In this document: positions 18,354 through 26,875 of the stretch, one piece after another
Numbering within the stretch: the stretch's first letter is position 1
Layout of the letters: every line of letters starts with the position of its first letter
Source of the DNA: VXMO01 sp965205915
GTDB lineage: Bacteria > Chloroflexota > Dehalococcoidia > UBA6926
DNA length: 64,000 bases
Assembly: GCA_965205915.1 (NCBI GenBank)
Contig: OZ242191.1
Coordinates: 930,001 to 994,000 of the forward strand
Reading direction: 5' to 3'
Made by a program: the position numbers and the translations under genes
The notes under the pieces: generated by a model
What the model saw: the letters and a program-made list of their open reading frames with translations, nothing else
Told to the model about the DNA's origin: nothing
Database searches by the model: none

Positions 18354-19088
18354 ATGACGCCCATTCGCGCAGTGCTTCTGGACCTGGACGATACGCTCTG
18401 TGACTCAGAAGGTCTGACTCCCATCCGTCTGCAGGCTGTCCGGGAAGCACTGGCAGATTCCGTCGAGCCGGCGCTGCTCGCCCGCGTGATGGTGGAGGCC
18501 CTCACCTGGGACTCCGTTGGCGTTCCCGGCCGTTTCCTCAACCGCATGTCACGCATCGCTGAGCAGCTCGACCTGGACGAAGACGCCACACAATTCATGA
18601 GAAGCGTGTATAACGGAGTACTGATGGATAATCTGCGACTCTACGATGGCGTCGAGGACACGCTGAACTGGCTCCGTGCCAGGTTCAAGCTGGGCCTGAT
18701 TACAAACGGGCCGACTGACCTCCAACGCGGCAAACTAAACGTGCTGGAGTTGGAGGGCTACTTCGGTTGCATTGCGATCGGCGGAGAGGTTGGCGCGCAT
18801 AAGCCCGATCCACAGATATTCGAGCACTGCATGACGGCGCTGGGCGTCACCCCCGATGAGTGCATCTACATCGGTGATCGCACCGAGGCGGACGTGGTGG
18901 GCGCGCAAAACCTCGGAATCATCGCTATTCGCATCAGAAAGTCGTACCCTTTCCCGATGGACGATGAACCGGCGCCGGATCATTTCCTGGACAGCGTGAA
19001 TGAGCTCCCCGCCCTGATGATCCAACAGGGCTGGGCATCGTCGCAGGACAGCAACAAGTCCCCTCTTCCTTTGGGAGAGGGTTGTTAG
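18354..19088 (+). CDS. HAD-superfamily hydrolase
   Basis: 244 aa. Haloacid-dehalogenase type phosphatase: motif I DLDDT with D10 and D12, a helical cap (about 20-100), motif II LITNG near 118, motif III Lys in HKPDP near 145 and motif IV GDRTEADVVGA near 173. Resembles the YjjG/phosphoglycolate phosphatase group; substrate unknown. The start codon directly follows the prmA stop. The last residues, SPLPLGEGC, are encoded by a family B repeat copy at 19060-19083, so the C-terminus was extended or replaced by the repeat. Confidence 0.9.
   Translation: MTPIRAVLLDLDDTLCDSEGLTPIRLQAVREALADSVEPALLARVMVEALTWDSVGVPGRFLNRMSRIAEQLDLDEDATQFMRSVYNGVLMDNLRLYDGVEDTLNWLRARFKLGLITNGPTDLQRGKLNVLELEGYFGCIAIGGEVGAHKPDPQIFEHCMTALGVTPDECIYIGDRTEADVVGAQNLGIIAIRIRKSYPFPMDDEPAPDHFLDSVNELPALMIQQGWASSQDSNKSPLPLGEGC
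19060..19083. repeat. Family B repeat, degraded copy inside HAD gene end
   Basis: CCCTCTTCCTTTGGGAGAGG plus GTT: half of the family B element. It encodes the last residues of the HAD hydrolase. Confidence 0.65.
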
Positions 19089-19106
19089 CGGAAGAGGGAG
19101 TTGGCA

Positions 19107-19493
19107 ATGAGTACACCCCCGGATAACCGCGAGAATGAGGCGGAACGGCAGAACGACGGCCTCCGCGATGAGATTGAGGAGATCCTGCGGGAGAGCGGTG
19201 AAAAGCCCGTCCTGCCCCGCCCGCCCCGCGCACGGGGTGGTGGGACCATCAACAACCTCGCCGGCATGGTCCGCAACATGGGCGCCGGCGGCGTCGCGCC
19301 TCGAACCGGAACATTCATGAGGACGGCCATGCTACTTCTTCTTCTGCGAGTCGCCCTCGGGCTGGCTTTCGCCTTTATCGCCGTCCGCATTCTGGGCCCG
19401 CGCGCCGTCCTCCTGATGATCGTCATCATGCTGGCCGTTCTGGCCTTCACAACCATCCGCTACATGATGGCCCGCAGACGCTACAGTCGATAA
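19107..19493 (+). CDS. Small membrane protein of unknown function
   Basis: 128 aa. A charged N-terminal half (ENEAERQNDGLRDEIEEI, probably helical) and a Pro/Arg-rich linker are followed by two C-terminal transmembrane helices (LLLLLRVALGLAFAFIAVRI and VLLMIVIMLAVLAF). The ATG at 19107 is preferred because GGGAG sits six nt upstream; a TTG two codons earlier is too close. No family recognised. It follows the HAD gene by 18 nt and may be co-transcribed. Confidence 0.65.
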   Translation: MSTPPDNRENEAERQNDGLRDEIEEILRESGEKPVLPRPPRARGGGTINNLAGMVRNMGAGGVAPRTGTFMRTAMLLLLLRVALGLAFAFIAVRILGPRAVLLMIVIMLAVLAFTTIRYMMARRRYSR

Positions 19494-19565
19494 TCCTCCC
19501 CCATTGATGGCACAATGGGAGCAATCGAACGTCGCGGCCGATGAGCCGTAGAGCGGAGGATGGTT

Positions 19566-20570
19566 ATGCCGCGAGGACTAGAGCCGAGCACGCTTCTCTG
19601 GGCTGTGGGATGGGATGTCCTGCTGGGTGATATTCCGGAAGAGGCTGACCCCGTCGGCATCGCCACGCGCGCCGCGGACGCCCTTGAGGCCCGCGCCCCC
19701 CAGAACTCCTACGTCGCCCGCACCATCTACGCCATGGGCGCTGCCTTTGCCCTACCCTACGCCGCCTGGCTCGGCACAAAGTGGATCCTTGGCGCGGCCG
19801 GACTCATTCACAGCGCAATCTACAGGGAAGCCGCAACCGCCCTCCTCAAGGGCGCAATCTCCATCCGTGGCAGCCTCAACGCACTGCGCGAACTTGAACA
19901 GACGGTCGAAGAGAGCGCCACCGGGGAGATCGTTGCTGACGATGTCGATCGCCTCATTCGAGAAGCCGGCATGGCCGAGTCCGTCACCGGCGCCGTGCAG
20001 GAGGCCTCCCCCGAACGACAGCAACAACAACGCTCCCACGCGCTCCGCAAGCTGGGCAACGATTTCCGTGATGGCGTCGTCGGCCCCCTGCTCTACTTCG
20101 CCATATTTGGCATCCCCGGCGCAGTCGCTTACCGCGTCGTCAAAACGCTTGCCGCGCGCTGGCGCAGGCATGGTAACGATCCGTTGGCCGTCGCCGCCAA
20201 GCGAATCGACACCGCCGCCACGATAGCCCCCGCAGTTGCCACAAGCCTGGTGCTTGCCGCGGGCGCCCAGCTCACCTCTCAACGCGGACAGGAAGCGTGG
20301 GAGACCAGCCGCGCAGAGGCCCGTACGCGCGGCAACGTGCTGGAGGGTGGATGGACCGAGGCCGCGATGGCCGGCGCGCTCGGCGTCAAGCTGGACGCGG
20401 AGCCTGACCTAACGGACTGGGAACCGGACACCAACCCCGAAGGCCGCAACATCGAAGCCGAGGACGTCGAAAACGCCCGCCAACTCTTCTGGATAGCCAC
20501 CGCCTGGGCCGTAGCCGCCACCCTGGCAGCAATAATCCTCCGCAGTTCAATCACATCAAGGCGGCGTTAA
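19566..20570 (+). CDS. Membrane protein of unknown function
   Basis: 334 aa. GGAGG at 19555-19559 is six nt before the ATG at 19566; the ATG at 19560 abuts the ribosome site and is unlikely. Hydrophobic segments lie around residues 50-70, 170-190, 220-235 and at the C-terminus (WIATAWAVAATLAAIIL). A central charged region (LEQTVEESATGEIVADDVDR) could be a cytosolic helix. No recognisable domain. An inverted repeat CCCATTG/CAATGGG sits upstream at 19500-19519. Confidence 0.6.
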   Translation: MPRGLEPSTLLWAVGWDVLLGDIPEEADPVGIATRAADALEARAPQNSYVARTIYAMGAAFALPYAAWLGTKWILGAAGLIHSAIYREAATALLKGAISIRGSLNALRELEQTVEESATGEIVADDVDRLIREAGMAESVTGAVQEASPERQQQQRSHALRKLGNDFRDGVVGPLLYFAIFGIPGAVAYRVVKTLAARWRRHGNDPLAVAAKRIDTAATIAPAVATSLVLAAGAQLTSQRGQEAWETSRAEARTRGNVLEGGWTEAAMAGALGVKLDAEPDLTDWEPDTNPEGRNIEAEDVENARQLFWIATAWAVAATLAAIILRSSITSRRR

Positions 20571-20877
20571 GCCAGGCTACCCTTACAGCCTCACTCGTCA
20601 TAGTCGCCTCAAACCTGTCATTCCCGCCCCCACGCCCGTCATTCCCGCGAAAGCGGGAATCCACAAGGCGTTGGTCTGACCAAAGTCCACTGACCCGGCC
20701 GACTCGTTGACACAGTGCCACCGGTTGTATAACGTCGTCTGTGCGAGGGTCGGGTGTTTCCTCCTGCGGAGGTCACGACTGACCCTCTTCTTTTGGTATT
20801 GTGGCGGAACTCCTAGAGTCAGTATGGCGGCGTCGTCATTTGAGTCAGCCTCAATATCCTCCTAGAATAAGAGTGCT
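20571..20877. other. Intergenic region with palindromic repeat and a possible promoter/leader
   Basis: 307 nt without a gene. It holds a family A repeat (20638-20663) with a half copy at 20617-20628. A TTGACA (20707-20712) and TATAAC (20728-20733) pair is spaced by 15 nt. Behind it is a nested stem, GAGGGTC (20745-20751) with GACCCTC (20781-20787), enclosing CCTCC-TGC-GGAGG, then TTCTTTTGG. This could be a leader with an attenuator or a small RNA; it is not a recognised family. Confidence 0.4.
20638..20663. repeat. Dispersed palindromic repeat, family A
   Basis: GTCATTCCCGCGAAAGCGGG plus AATCCA; one loop base differs from the copy at 13319. Confidence 0.8.
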
Positions 20878-21780
20878 ATGACAACCCAGCGCCGCGACAA
20901 GTCGCCCCAAGAAACCGACATTCCTCAAAGCGCTCCTGCTCGGGCTTGGGCGGATACCAGGCGATTCATATCCACACCATCATTCTGGTTCATGGAGCTA
21001 GCGGCGACAGCACTAGCGGCCACGGCCTTACTATTGCTTTCTGTTCCCCCAGTCATGGCGATCGCAGTAACGGTCATGGCCCCGATCTTGCTGCTATTGG
21101 CATCAAGTGTGCTTAATCTGGGGTTGGCACCCTTAAAGCAACGGAATGAGGCCCGACAGGAACTGACCGAGACCAGAGACCGACTCAAACCAAAGCTGGG
21201 GATTGTTGGCATTCGCAAAACTATCAATATGGATGAGAACCTTCAGAACGCTGACATCTATATTGAGTATGTCCGACTAGTTGTTTCCAATCAGTCTAAT
21301 GCCGTTGCTGCCAACAGCTCCGTTAGCCTTATCGACGTGAAACCAAGGACCCGACATACACCAACGACTGTGGCTGAAGTTACCTATCAGACACCCGATG
21401 CCTTTGCCGGGTATACGGAAATTCCTTTTCCGATATCGCTTCCATGGTCTGACAGTAATCCAACTAGCAGTTCAACGAATCAATCCCTTGGCCCCCAGGG
21501 AGAGGCTCAAGTGGATGTCTTGCGTTACTCGGCTTCATTGAGTTACTACGCTGCATCCCGCGGAAAGCTGATCATTAAGCAATTTGAGTTACCCGAAATT
21601 GAAGTCCTGTTCGCTGTCCGGCTAGACTCTGACGATTGCCTCCCTTATTTTTGTGTCGCGCGGTACCTTCCAAACGCTATACCCCTAGGATCTATAGAGC
21701 CTTTGGAAATTCTACATGAGGGACACGGTATGCCGAGCCTAGAGGACTTTAGAGAGGTCGTGCCAACGCAAGTAGATTAG
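20878..21780 (+). CDS. Membrane-anchored protein of unknown function
   Basis: 300 aa. Two adjacent transmembrane helices lie at about residues 40-82 (LAATALAATALLLLSVPPVM and VTVMAPILLLLASSVLNLGL). A short coiled coil follows (QRNEARQELTETRDRLK), then a soluble beta-rich domain of about 200 residues. No family recognised. Base composition is more AT-rich than the flanking genes, as for other accessory genes here, which suggests acquisition. A possible promoter and stem structure lie in the long upstream gap. Confidence 0.6.
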   Translation: MTTQRRDKSPQETDIPQSAPARAWADTRRFISTPSFWFMELAATALAATALLLLSVPPVMAIAVTVMAPILLLLASSVLNLGLAPLKQRNEARQELTETRDRLKPKLGIVGIRKTINMDENLQNADIYIEYVRLVVSNQSNAVAANSSVSLIDVKPRTRHTPTTVAEVTYQTPDAFAGYTEIPFPISLPWSDSNPTSSSTNQSLGPQGEAQVDVLRYSASLSYYAASRGKLIIKQFELPEIEVLFAVRLDSDDCLPYFCVARYLPNAIPLGSIEPLEILHEGHGMPSLEDFREVVPTQVD

Positions 21781-21962
21781 GCCAGCGGCGACTTAACCAC
21801 ATGGAGGGCCCCGTAAACCGGAACCCTCCTAACGACGCGCTCCCCCACCCAACTGCGCCATTCGGAGCGGGCGGAGCACGGGCGCAAAACCAATCTACTG
21901 ATGCGAGCCCATCAGGTCAATTACAGCGCGGCGCGGCGCGGAACAGTATGACGTCGCCCCAC

Positions 21963-24377
21963 CTACCGCAACACCCCCCGCTCCTCCAACTCCCCACGCC
22001 GCTCGGCACTCAGGCCCAGAAGTTCCCCAAACACGTAATCGTTCTGCTGCCCCTTTATTGGGCAGGGTTGGCCCGCGTCGCCGGGCGTGTCTGACAGATT
22101 CGCGTCGATGCCCTGGTGCTCCATGACTCCCGCGTCGGCGTGATCCGCCTCCACGATGGCCGCCGGCCGACTCCGCAGATGCGGATCAACATAGAGCTGC
22201 TCGCCGTTGGCAACATATGTCGAAGGCACACCCGCCTTTTGCAAAATCCGCATCACGACACGCGGCGTAAACTGCCGAGTCCACTCGCTGATATTCCTAT
22301 CTAATTCTTCCTTATTGGCGATGCGGGATATCATCGTCGCAAAACGCTCATCGTTCGCCCACCCGGGACTGTCAATCGCGGCAACAAGCGCCTGCCACTG
22401 CTCCTCCGTCTGAACCTCAATCGCGCACCACTCATCGAACCCGATGCACGGATACACGCCATGCGGCGCATAGAACTCGCTGCGATTCCCCGAGGGCGGT
22501 GGATTGTGCCCGTTTATCATGTAGTCCATGTACGCGACGGTCAGCAGGTGCGCCCCGCCTTCCACCTGCGCCAGCTCGATATACTGCCCCTCGCCCGTCC
22601 GGTCGCGGTACTCCAGTGCGGCGGCCACGGACAGCGCCCCATAGATTCCCGCGATGTAGTCCGGGAACGGCATCTTGATCCGCGTGTCCATCGGCGCGTC
22701 CGCGTGCCCCCACAGGTTCGTGATGCCGGACACGCCCATGATCTGCTGTCCGTAGCAGAAATACGTGCTCAGCGGCCCCGTGTTGCCCATGCCCGGCATC
22801 GCCAGCATGATGATGTCCGGCTTGACCTCCCGAAGTTCCTCGTAGCCGATGCCCAACCGATCCATCACCGTCGGCCTAAAGTTCTCGATGACGGCATCGC
22901 TGCCGCGCGTCAGTTCCTTGATGAGCTCCACGCCCTCCGGCTTCTGCGCATGAATCGTCGCGCTGATCTTGGCACGATTCAGATCCTGGAACGTCGTCTG
23001 CCCCGGCGTGCGGTTATCGTCGAGGCCCTCCGATTCCACCTTGATGACCTCCGCCCCAAAGAAGCCGAGGAACATCGTCGAAAGCGGCCCCGCAAACGCG
23101 CGCGTGAAATCCACGACGCGGATGCCGTCCAGAGGCTTGTATCCGTTCGAGCCACCTGCCAGTGCCGAAATCCCCTCTCCCGTGGGGAGAGGGCTAGGGT
23201 GAGGGGCGTCTGCCATATCCTTCAACTCCGCCAGAACCTCATCCGTATGCTGCCCCAACAGTGGCGCAGTCCGACTCGGTTGCCACGGCGTCTTGCTGAA
23301 CTTGAGCGGCGGCCCCGCGGTCTTATACGACCCGATGACGGGATGCTCCATGTCGATGAAGAACTCGCGCTCTTTCGCATGGGCGCTGTCCGCGAACTCC
23401 GCGGGCGAGAGCACCGGCACGATTGGCATCCCGATGGCCTGACCGCGCTCCGCTACGTCATCGCGGTCGACAGTGTCCATATACTCCTGCACGAGTTGGT
23501 CGATGACCTCGCGGTTCTCCTGCCGCACCTCGCGTTCCCACCACATCTCGTCCGAGAGCACGGGGTGATCGCCCATGAGTTCCGTCGCCATGCGACCAAA
23601 GTGGTGTCGCATGTAGATGGAGAGATTCACATAGCCGTCGTCGCGCGTGTGATAGGTGTTGACCGCGCCAAAGGCGGAATGATGCCCGTCACGCCGCGTA
23701 ATCTGGTTCATGTATGAGTAGCGTGAGATATAGCTGTGCTGCGCCCACAGGCTCGCCTCCTGCCGCGACACGTCGACGTGTTGCCCGTGTCCGATAACGC
23801 GACGCGCCCGAATCGACAGGATCGCTCCGTACAGCGCGTGCATGCAGGCTAGCTGCGAGACCATCTCGAACGGTGCCATGACCGGCGGGCGCTCATCGTC
23901 TCCGTTGCCGAACATCATCCCCGCCCCCGCCTGAGCAATGAGATCGCCACCCAGGTACGATGCGTGCGGCCCGGTCTGCCCAAAAGGCGTAATCGACACA
24001 TAGACCAGATTCGGATTCGCCACCTTGAGGTCCTCATACCCGAGTCCCACGGACGCCAAATAGCCCGGCTTAAAATCCTCAACGAGAATGTCCGACCGCG
24101 CGGCAAGCGCAGCGATCGACTCTCGATCCCCCGCGTCCGTAATATCCAGCACGACGCCCCGCTTGGAACGATTGGCATGGATGAACCGAAGGCTCCGCTC
24201 CGGGTGCTCGATGTTCCCCGCAAACGGCGGCAACATGCGAGCCGGATCGCCATCCGGCGGCTCCACCAGGATCACATCCGCGCCCATATCCCCCAAAGAC
24301 CGCGCGCAATGCTGCGACAAATAAGACGTCAAATCCAGAACCCGCAGCCCCTCAAGAGGGCCGCCACCATTGCTCAT
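21963..24377 (-). CDS. Fused class III CoA-transferase (CaiB/BaiF), two domains
   Basis: About 804 aa, twice the usual size. Two CaiB/BaiF CoA-transferase domains lie in tandem: residues about 5-390 (LRVLDLTSYLSQHCARSLG, ADVILVEPPDGDPAR) and about 410-800 (IRVVDFTRAFAGPLSTMFLG, AEVIKVESEG). Enzymes of this class move CoA between organic acids. In the N-terminal domain the position of the catalytic Asp should be checked, since one half of such fusions is sometimes inactive. The linker (about residues 391-404) is encoded by a family B palindromic repeat. ATG at 24377 is preferred over a GTG two codons earlier. It heads in the same direction as the crotonase and could supply CoA esters to it. 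Confidence 0.9.
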   Translation of the reverse strand: MSNGGGPLEGLRVLDLTSYLSQHCARSLGDMGADVILVEPPDGDPARMLPPFAGNIEHPERSLRFIHANRSKRGVVLDITDAGDRESIAALAARSDILVEDFKPGYLASVGLGYEDLKVANPNLVYVSITPFGQTGPHASYLGGDLIAQAGAGMMFGNGDDERPPVMAPFEMVSQLACMHALYGAILSIRARRVIGHGQHVDVSRQEASLWAQHSYISRYSYMNQITRRDGHHSAFGAVNTYHTRDDGYVNLSIYMRHHFGRMATELMGDHPVLSDEMWWEREVRQENREVIDQLVQEYMDTVDRDDVAERGQAIGMPIVPVLSPAEFADSAHAKEREFFIDMEHPVIGSYKTAGPPLKFSKTPWQPSRTAPLLGQHTDEVLAELKDMADAPHPSPLPTGEGISALAGGSNGYKPLDGIRVVDFTRAFAGPLSTMFLGFFGAEVIKVESEGLDDNRTPGQTTFQDLNRAKISATIHAQKPEGVELIKELTRGSDAVIENFRPTVMDRLGIGYEELREVKPDIIMLAMPGMGNTGPLSTYFCYGQQIMGVSGITNLWGHADAPMDTRIKMPFPDYIAGIYGALSVAAALEYRDRTGEGQYIELAQVEGGAHLLTVAYMDYMINGHNPPPSGNRSEFYAPHGVYPCIGFDEWCAIEVQTEEQWQALVAAIDSPGWANDERFATMISRIANKEELDRNISEWTRQFTPRVVMRILQKAGVPSTYVANGEQLYVDPHLRSRPAAIVEADHADAGVMEHQGIDANLSDTPGDAGQPCPIKGQQNDYVFGELLGLSAERRGELEERGVLR
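23172..23206. repeat. Family B repeat inside CoA-transferase gene
   Basis: CCCCTCTCCCGTGGGGAGAG plus GGCTAGGGTGAGGGG, read through in frame on the minus strand as PHPSPLPTGEGIS, the linker of the fused CoA-transferase. Confidence 0.85.
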
Positions 24378-24397
24378 TCCCACAAAATCACCTACCC

Positions 24398-24421
24398 GTC
24401 ATTCCCGCGAACGCGGGAATC
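24398..24421. repeat. Dispersed palindromic repeat, family A
   Basis: GTCATTCCCGCGAACGCGGG plus AATC, located just upstream of the CoA-transferase start and downstream of the Mrr gene. Confidence 0.8.
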
Positions 24422-24474
24422 TAGAACTCCATTCTCGTTCCATGCGGAATTACCACAAATACATCTCGAATCTC

Positions 24475-25398
24475 TTACTTACCGCTTTCCGCTCTCAGTG
24501 AGACCTTGTAATTCGATTCCCACCAGTCAACATTGATTTCCGTTCGAGTGACCGGTCCTACACCCAGCCCCAGCTCAGCCAGCTTGGTTAGCAGAGCATT
24601 CCCATCAATGAGATCAATATACGGGCCGCCTAGACGAGCCGCTTCTTCTCGTGCCGCGCGGGTAAAATTACTAGTTGTAATGAAAAGTCCCCGATTCGCT
24701 TTGCCCGCGATAGCACCTCTAAAGCCTTGTATATCTGGAGCTCCAACGCTGCGTTCAGGTTTCCATCGTTTGCACTGAAATGACACCGGTTCGCTAATAA
24801 GGCCTTGAATCTGCAAGAAACCGTTGCCGTCTATACCGCCGTCGCGACTCGCGGGCGTCACGGAGACGTTTGTGAAACCCGATTCCTTTAGCATTAGCTG
24901 GCACAAGCTTTCGAAGTCGCTAGGATTCATGGACAGAAGCATCTTGAGTAGCGTCCCGCGCCATGCAGAGTCTTCGCCACCTTCGCCCCTTGGTTCAACA
25001 TCAGAATCATCTGAGTTGGGATCCGTCTCAACCTGTTTTCCTTGTTTCTTGTCCCTCAATACTTGCTCGGAAATACGCAGGACTTCGCTTGGATCTACCT
25101 CATCTGCCGTCTGTCCCAGATTCGTGAGTGCCCAAACGCCACGCTGCGTGCTGTCCAAAAAACCTGCGTTCTTTAGGTCAAACCTTGACCAATCAAGTCG
25201 AGCTCGTAGGCGCGGCCAACCGGCAGGCGTTAACTCCTCCAAAACGTTGTCAGGGAGCGACATATCCCCAATGACCCGCGATTCTACCTCAGACGGCGAG
25301 GCGCTTCGGCCCAACGCCCGAAAGGCGTTTAGAATTGGGTTGTACAACTGCTCCTTAGTCGGCAGGTCACTGACTGGCCTACCTTTTTCCTCTGTCAT
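24475..25398 (-). CDS. Mrr-type restriction endonuclease
   Basis: 307 aa. N-terminal winged-helix domain (about 15-105, with PTKEQLYNPILNAFRALG) typical of Mrr_N; an acidic linker; then an Mrr catalytic domain from about 155. The PD-(D/E)xK-like site is visible as D190 (GGIDGNG) and Q208-C-K210 (SFQCKRW), with the downstream GLFITTSNFTRAA block. Type IV enzymes of this family cut foreign methylated DNA; specificity cannot be read here. It lies between two metabolic genes on the same strand, after a strong hairpin at 25426-25450, so it is probably a separate unit. Confidence 0.9.
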   Translation of the reverse strand: MTEEKGRPVSDLPTKEQLYNPILNAFRALGRSASPSEVESRVIGDMSLPDNVLEELTPAGWPRLRARLDWSRFDLKNAGFLDSTQRGVWALTNLGQTADEVDPSEVLRISEQVLRDKKQGKQVETDPNSDDSDVEPRGEGGEDSAWRGTLLKMLLSMNPSDFESLCQLMLKESGFTNVSVTPASRDGGIDGNGFLQIQGLISEPVSFQCKRWKPERSVGAPDIQGFRGAIAGKANRGLFITTSNFTRAAREEAARLGGPYIDLIDGNALLTKLAELGLGVGPVTRTEINVDWWESNYKVSLRAESGK

Positions 25399-25425
25399 TG
25401 CTTGTATTGTCTCTCAAGTGAATAA

Positions 25426-25450
25426 GGGCGGGCGGCAATGCCGCCCGCCC
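25426..25450 (-). terminator. Hairpin terminator after crotonase gene
   Basis: An 11-bp GC stem (GGGCGGGCGGC / GCCGCCCGCCC) with a 3-nt loop lies 30 nt after the crotonase stop, followed on the minus strand by TTATT. The weak T-run makes it a moderate candidate. Confidence 0.55.
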
Positions 25451-25480
25451 CATTTGCCCTGGTTTCTGTCCAGGCCGCCC

Positions 25481-26371
25481 CTACGGCGCCCGGTTCGGCC
25501 GCGCCATCTGCTCCTGCGCGACCTTGTCCTCCTCGATGAACCTGTCGTTCATGTACTGGAACCCGGCGCGCATCCCCTGCTCCGCCGTCACGCGGTTCAC
25601 GTCCTGCAGACCGTGCGGCAGATCCTCCGGCGAGGAGGCGTAGGTCACGGAGGTCAGGTGGGACGCGTACTCCATCGCCTCGAACAGACCCTGGCGATCA
25701 TAGTAGAAGTTGATCGCCTTCTTGTTCAGTTTCGTCGACGCCGGCGGCAGCTTGGCGATCGTATTGGCCAACTGCCACACGTGCTCATCCAGGTCGTCCG
25801 CCGGAACCACATCGCTGACCAGACCGTGTCGCAGCGCGTCGTCCGCCGTGATCATGGAGCCCGTGAACGCCATCAGCTTGGCCTTCTTCATCCCGACCAA
25901 CTCCGGCCACACCATCGGCATCATCATGCTGGCGTAGCGCACCGGCGGATAGCCGAACAGCGCATTGTCCGCCGCGATGGTGATGTCACAGTGACACGCT
26001 AGCTGCCCACCGCCCGCCAGCGTGAACGAATGCACCTGCGCGATGACCGGCTTCGGGTTGCCCCAGATTGAGCGGCGATACATATTCGCAGGGCCGTCCT
26101 CCAGCACAGCGTCCAACGCCGGGCGACCGCCGCCGCGGCCCGTCGTCTGCACATTCATGTCATAGCCCGCGGAGAAGCCTCGGCCCGCGCCCTTGATGAC
26201 GATGCAGCGCACGTTGTCATCAACTGCCGCCTCGTTCAGCGCAACCTCAAGCTCCACGAGCAACGCCCGACTCAGCGCGTTCAGGCGCTCCGGCCTGTTC
26301 AGCGTGATATATGCGACCTGTCCCTCTGCCGCGTCTCGTGTCTCATAGATAATGTTCTCGAAATTCGTCAT
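25481..26371 (-). CDS. Enoyl-CoA hydratase/isomerase (crotonase family)
   Basis: 296 aa. Crotonase fold: YITLNRPERLNALS near residue 18, first oxyanion-hole block IVIKGAGRGFSAGYDM near 57, and second block AQVHSFTLAGGGQLACHCDI near 105. The usual catalytic Glu pair is not obvious (ADNALFGYPPVRY follows), so the reaction may be isomerase or hydrolase-like rather than hydratase. Acts on CoA thioesters in acid breakdown. The gene's 5' end (codons about 1-35 plus leader) has a second, fragmentary copy at 27782-27948. Confidence 0.88.
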   Translation of the reverse strand: MTNFENIIYETRDAAEGQVAYITLNRPERLNALSRALLVELEVALNEAAVDDNVRCIVIKGAGRGFSAGYDMNVQTTGRGGGRPALDAVLEDGPANMYRRSIWGNPKPVIAQVHSFTLAGGGQLACHCDITIAADNALFGYPPVRYASMMMPMVWPELVGMKKAKLMAFTGSMITADDALRHGLVSDVVPADDLDEHVWQLANTIAKLPPASTKLNKKAINFYYDRQGLFEAMEYASHLTSVTYASSPEDLPHGLQDVNRVTAEQGMRAGFQYMNDRFIEEDKVAQEQMARPNRAP

Positions 26372-26501
26372 TTTCTCCCCTCCCCGAATTGCCGGTGGGC
26401 GGCCTCAAAACCGCCCTTCATCCATGGTTAGCCCAATAGACCACCATAGATATGGCGAGTGTGGACGCCACGCCGCGAACGTGTCAAGCATCCCGCAAAA
26501 T

Positions 26502-26536
26502 CCCCTCTCTCTGAGGGAGAGGGTTAGGGTGAGGGG
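26502..26536. repeat. Dispersed palindromic repeat, family B
   Basis: CCCCTCTCTCTGAGGGAGAG plus GGTTAGGGTGAGGGG, between the divergent crotonase and vapB genes. Confidence 0.8.
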
Positions 26537-26620
26537 GATCCCGTCCGCAGGGCGAACCTACAGTGCGATAATGAACGTGGCTATCGCAGCGCGCGGTACG
26601 GGATTGAGGGAGGCTCAGGC

Positions 26621-26866
26621 ATGGAGAAGATAACCATCACCGGACTTGGCGAGTACGAGGAACTCCGCCTGCGTAAATACGCTGAGTTCAAGGGCTGCTC
26701 CGTAAACGAATTGGCGAAGGAAATCCTCAGTGAAGCCCTCAACGGCCCTCCCAGGGACAGCGCAGATCTGGTTGCAGGAATTCGGGCCATTGTTGAGCCC
26801 TTGGGCGGCATCGAACTCGAGCTTCCCCCCGACGAGCCCGTTCCTGACCCTCCAAAGTTTGACTGA
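26621..26866 (+). CDS. VapB/FitA-like antitoxin
   Basis: 81 aa. An N-terminal ribbon-helix-helix of the FitA/VapB type (ITITGLGEYEELRLRKYAEF then KGCSVNELAKEIL) is followed by a C-terminal acidic Pro-rich tail that would wrap the toxin (ELELPPDEPVPDPPKFD). GGGAGG lies eight nt before the ATG. Nine nt separate it from the PIN toxin. Expected to neutralise VapC and repress its own promoter. An 80%-like paralogue lies at 27406. Confidence 0.85.
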   Translation: MEKITITGLGEYEELRLRKYAEFKGCSVNELAKEILSEALNGPPRDSADLVAGIRAIVEPLGGIELELPPDEPVPDPPKFD

Positions 26867-26875
26867 GCCGCATCA

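Noticed and set aside
19500..19520. Promoter GGCACAATGGGA shared with 40487-40498
   Set aside because: At 19500 it is part of an inverted repeat CCCATTG/CAATGGG; no -35 box at either place, so the match may be chance.
21781..21962. 97-codon frame 21801-22094
   Set aside because: Pro-rich, low-complexity product overlapping the CoA-transferase 3' end; no ribosome site.
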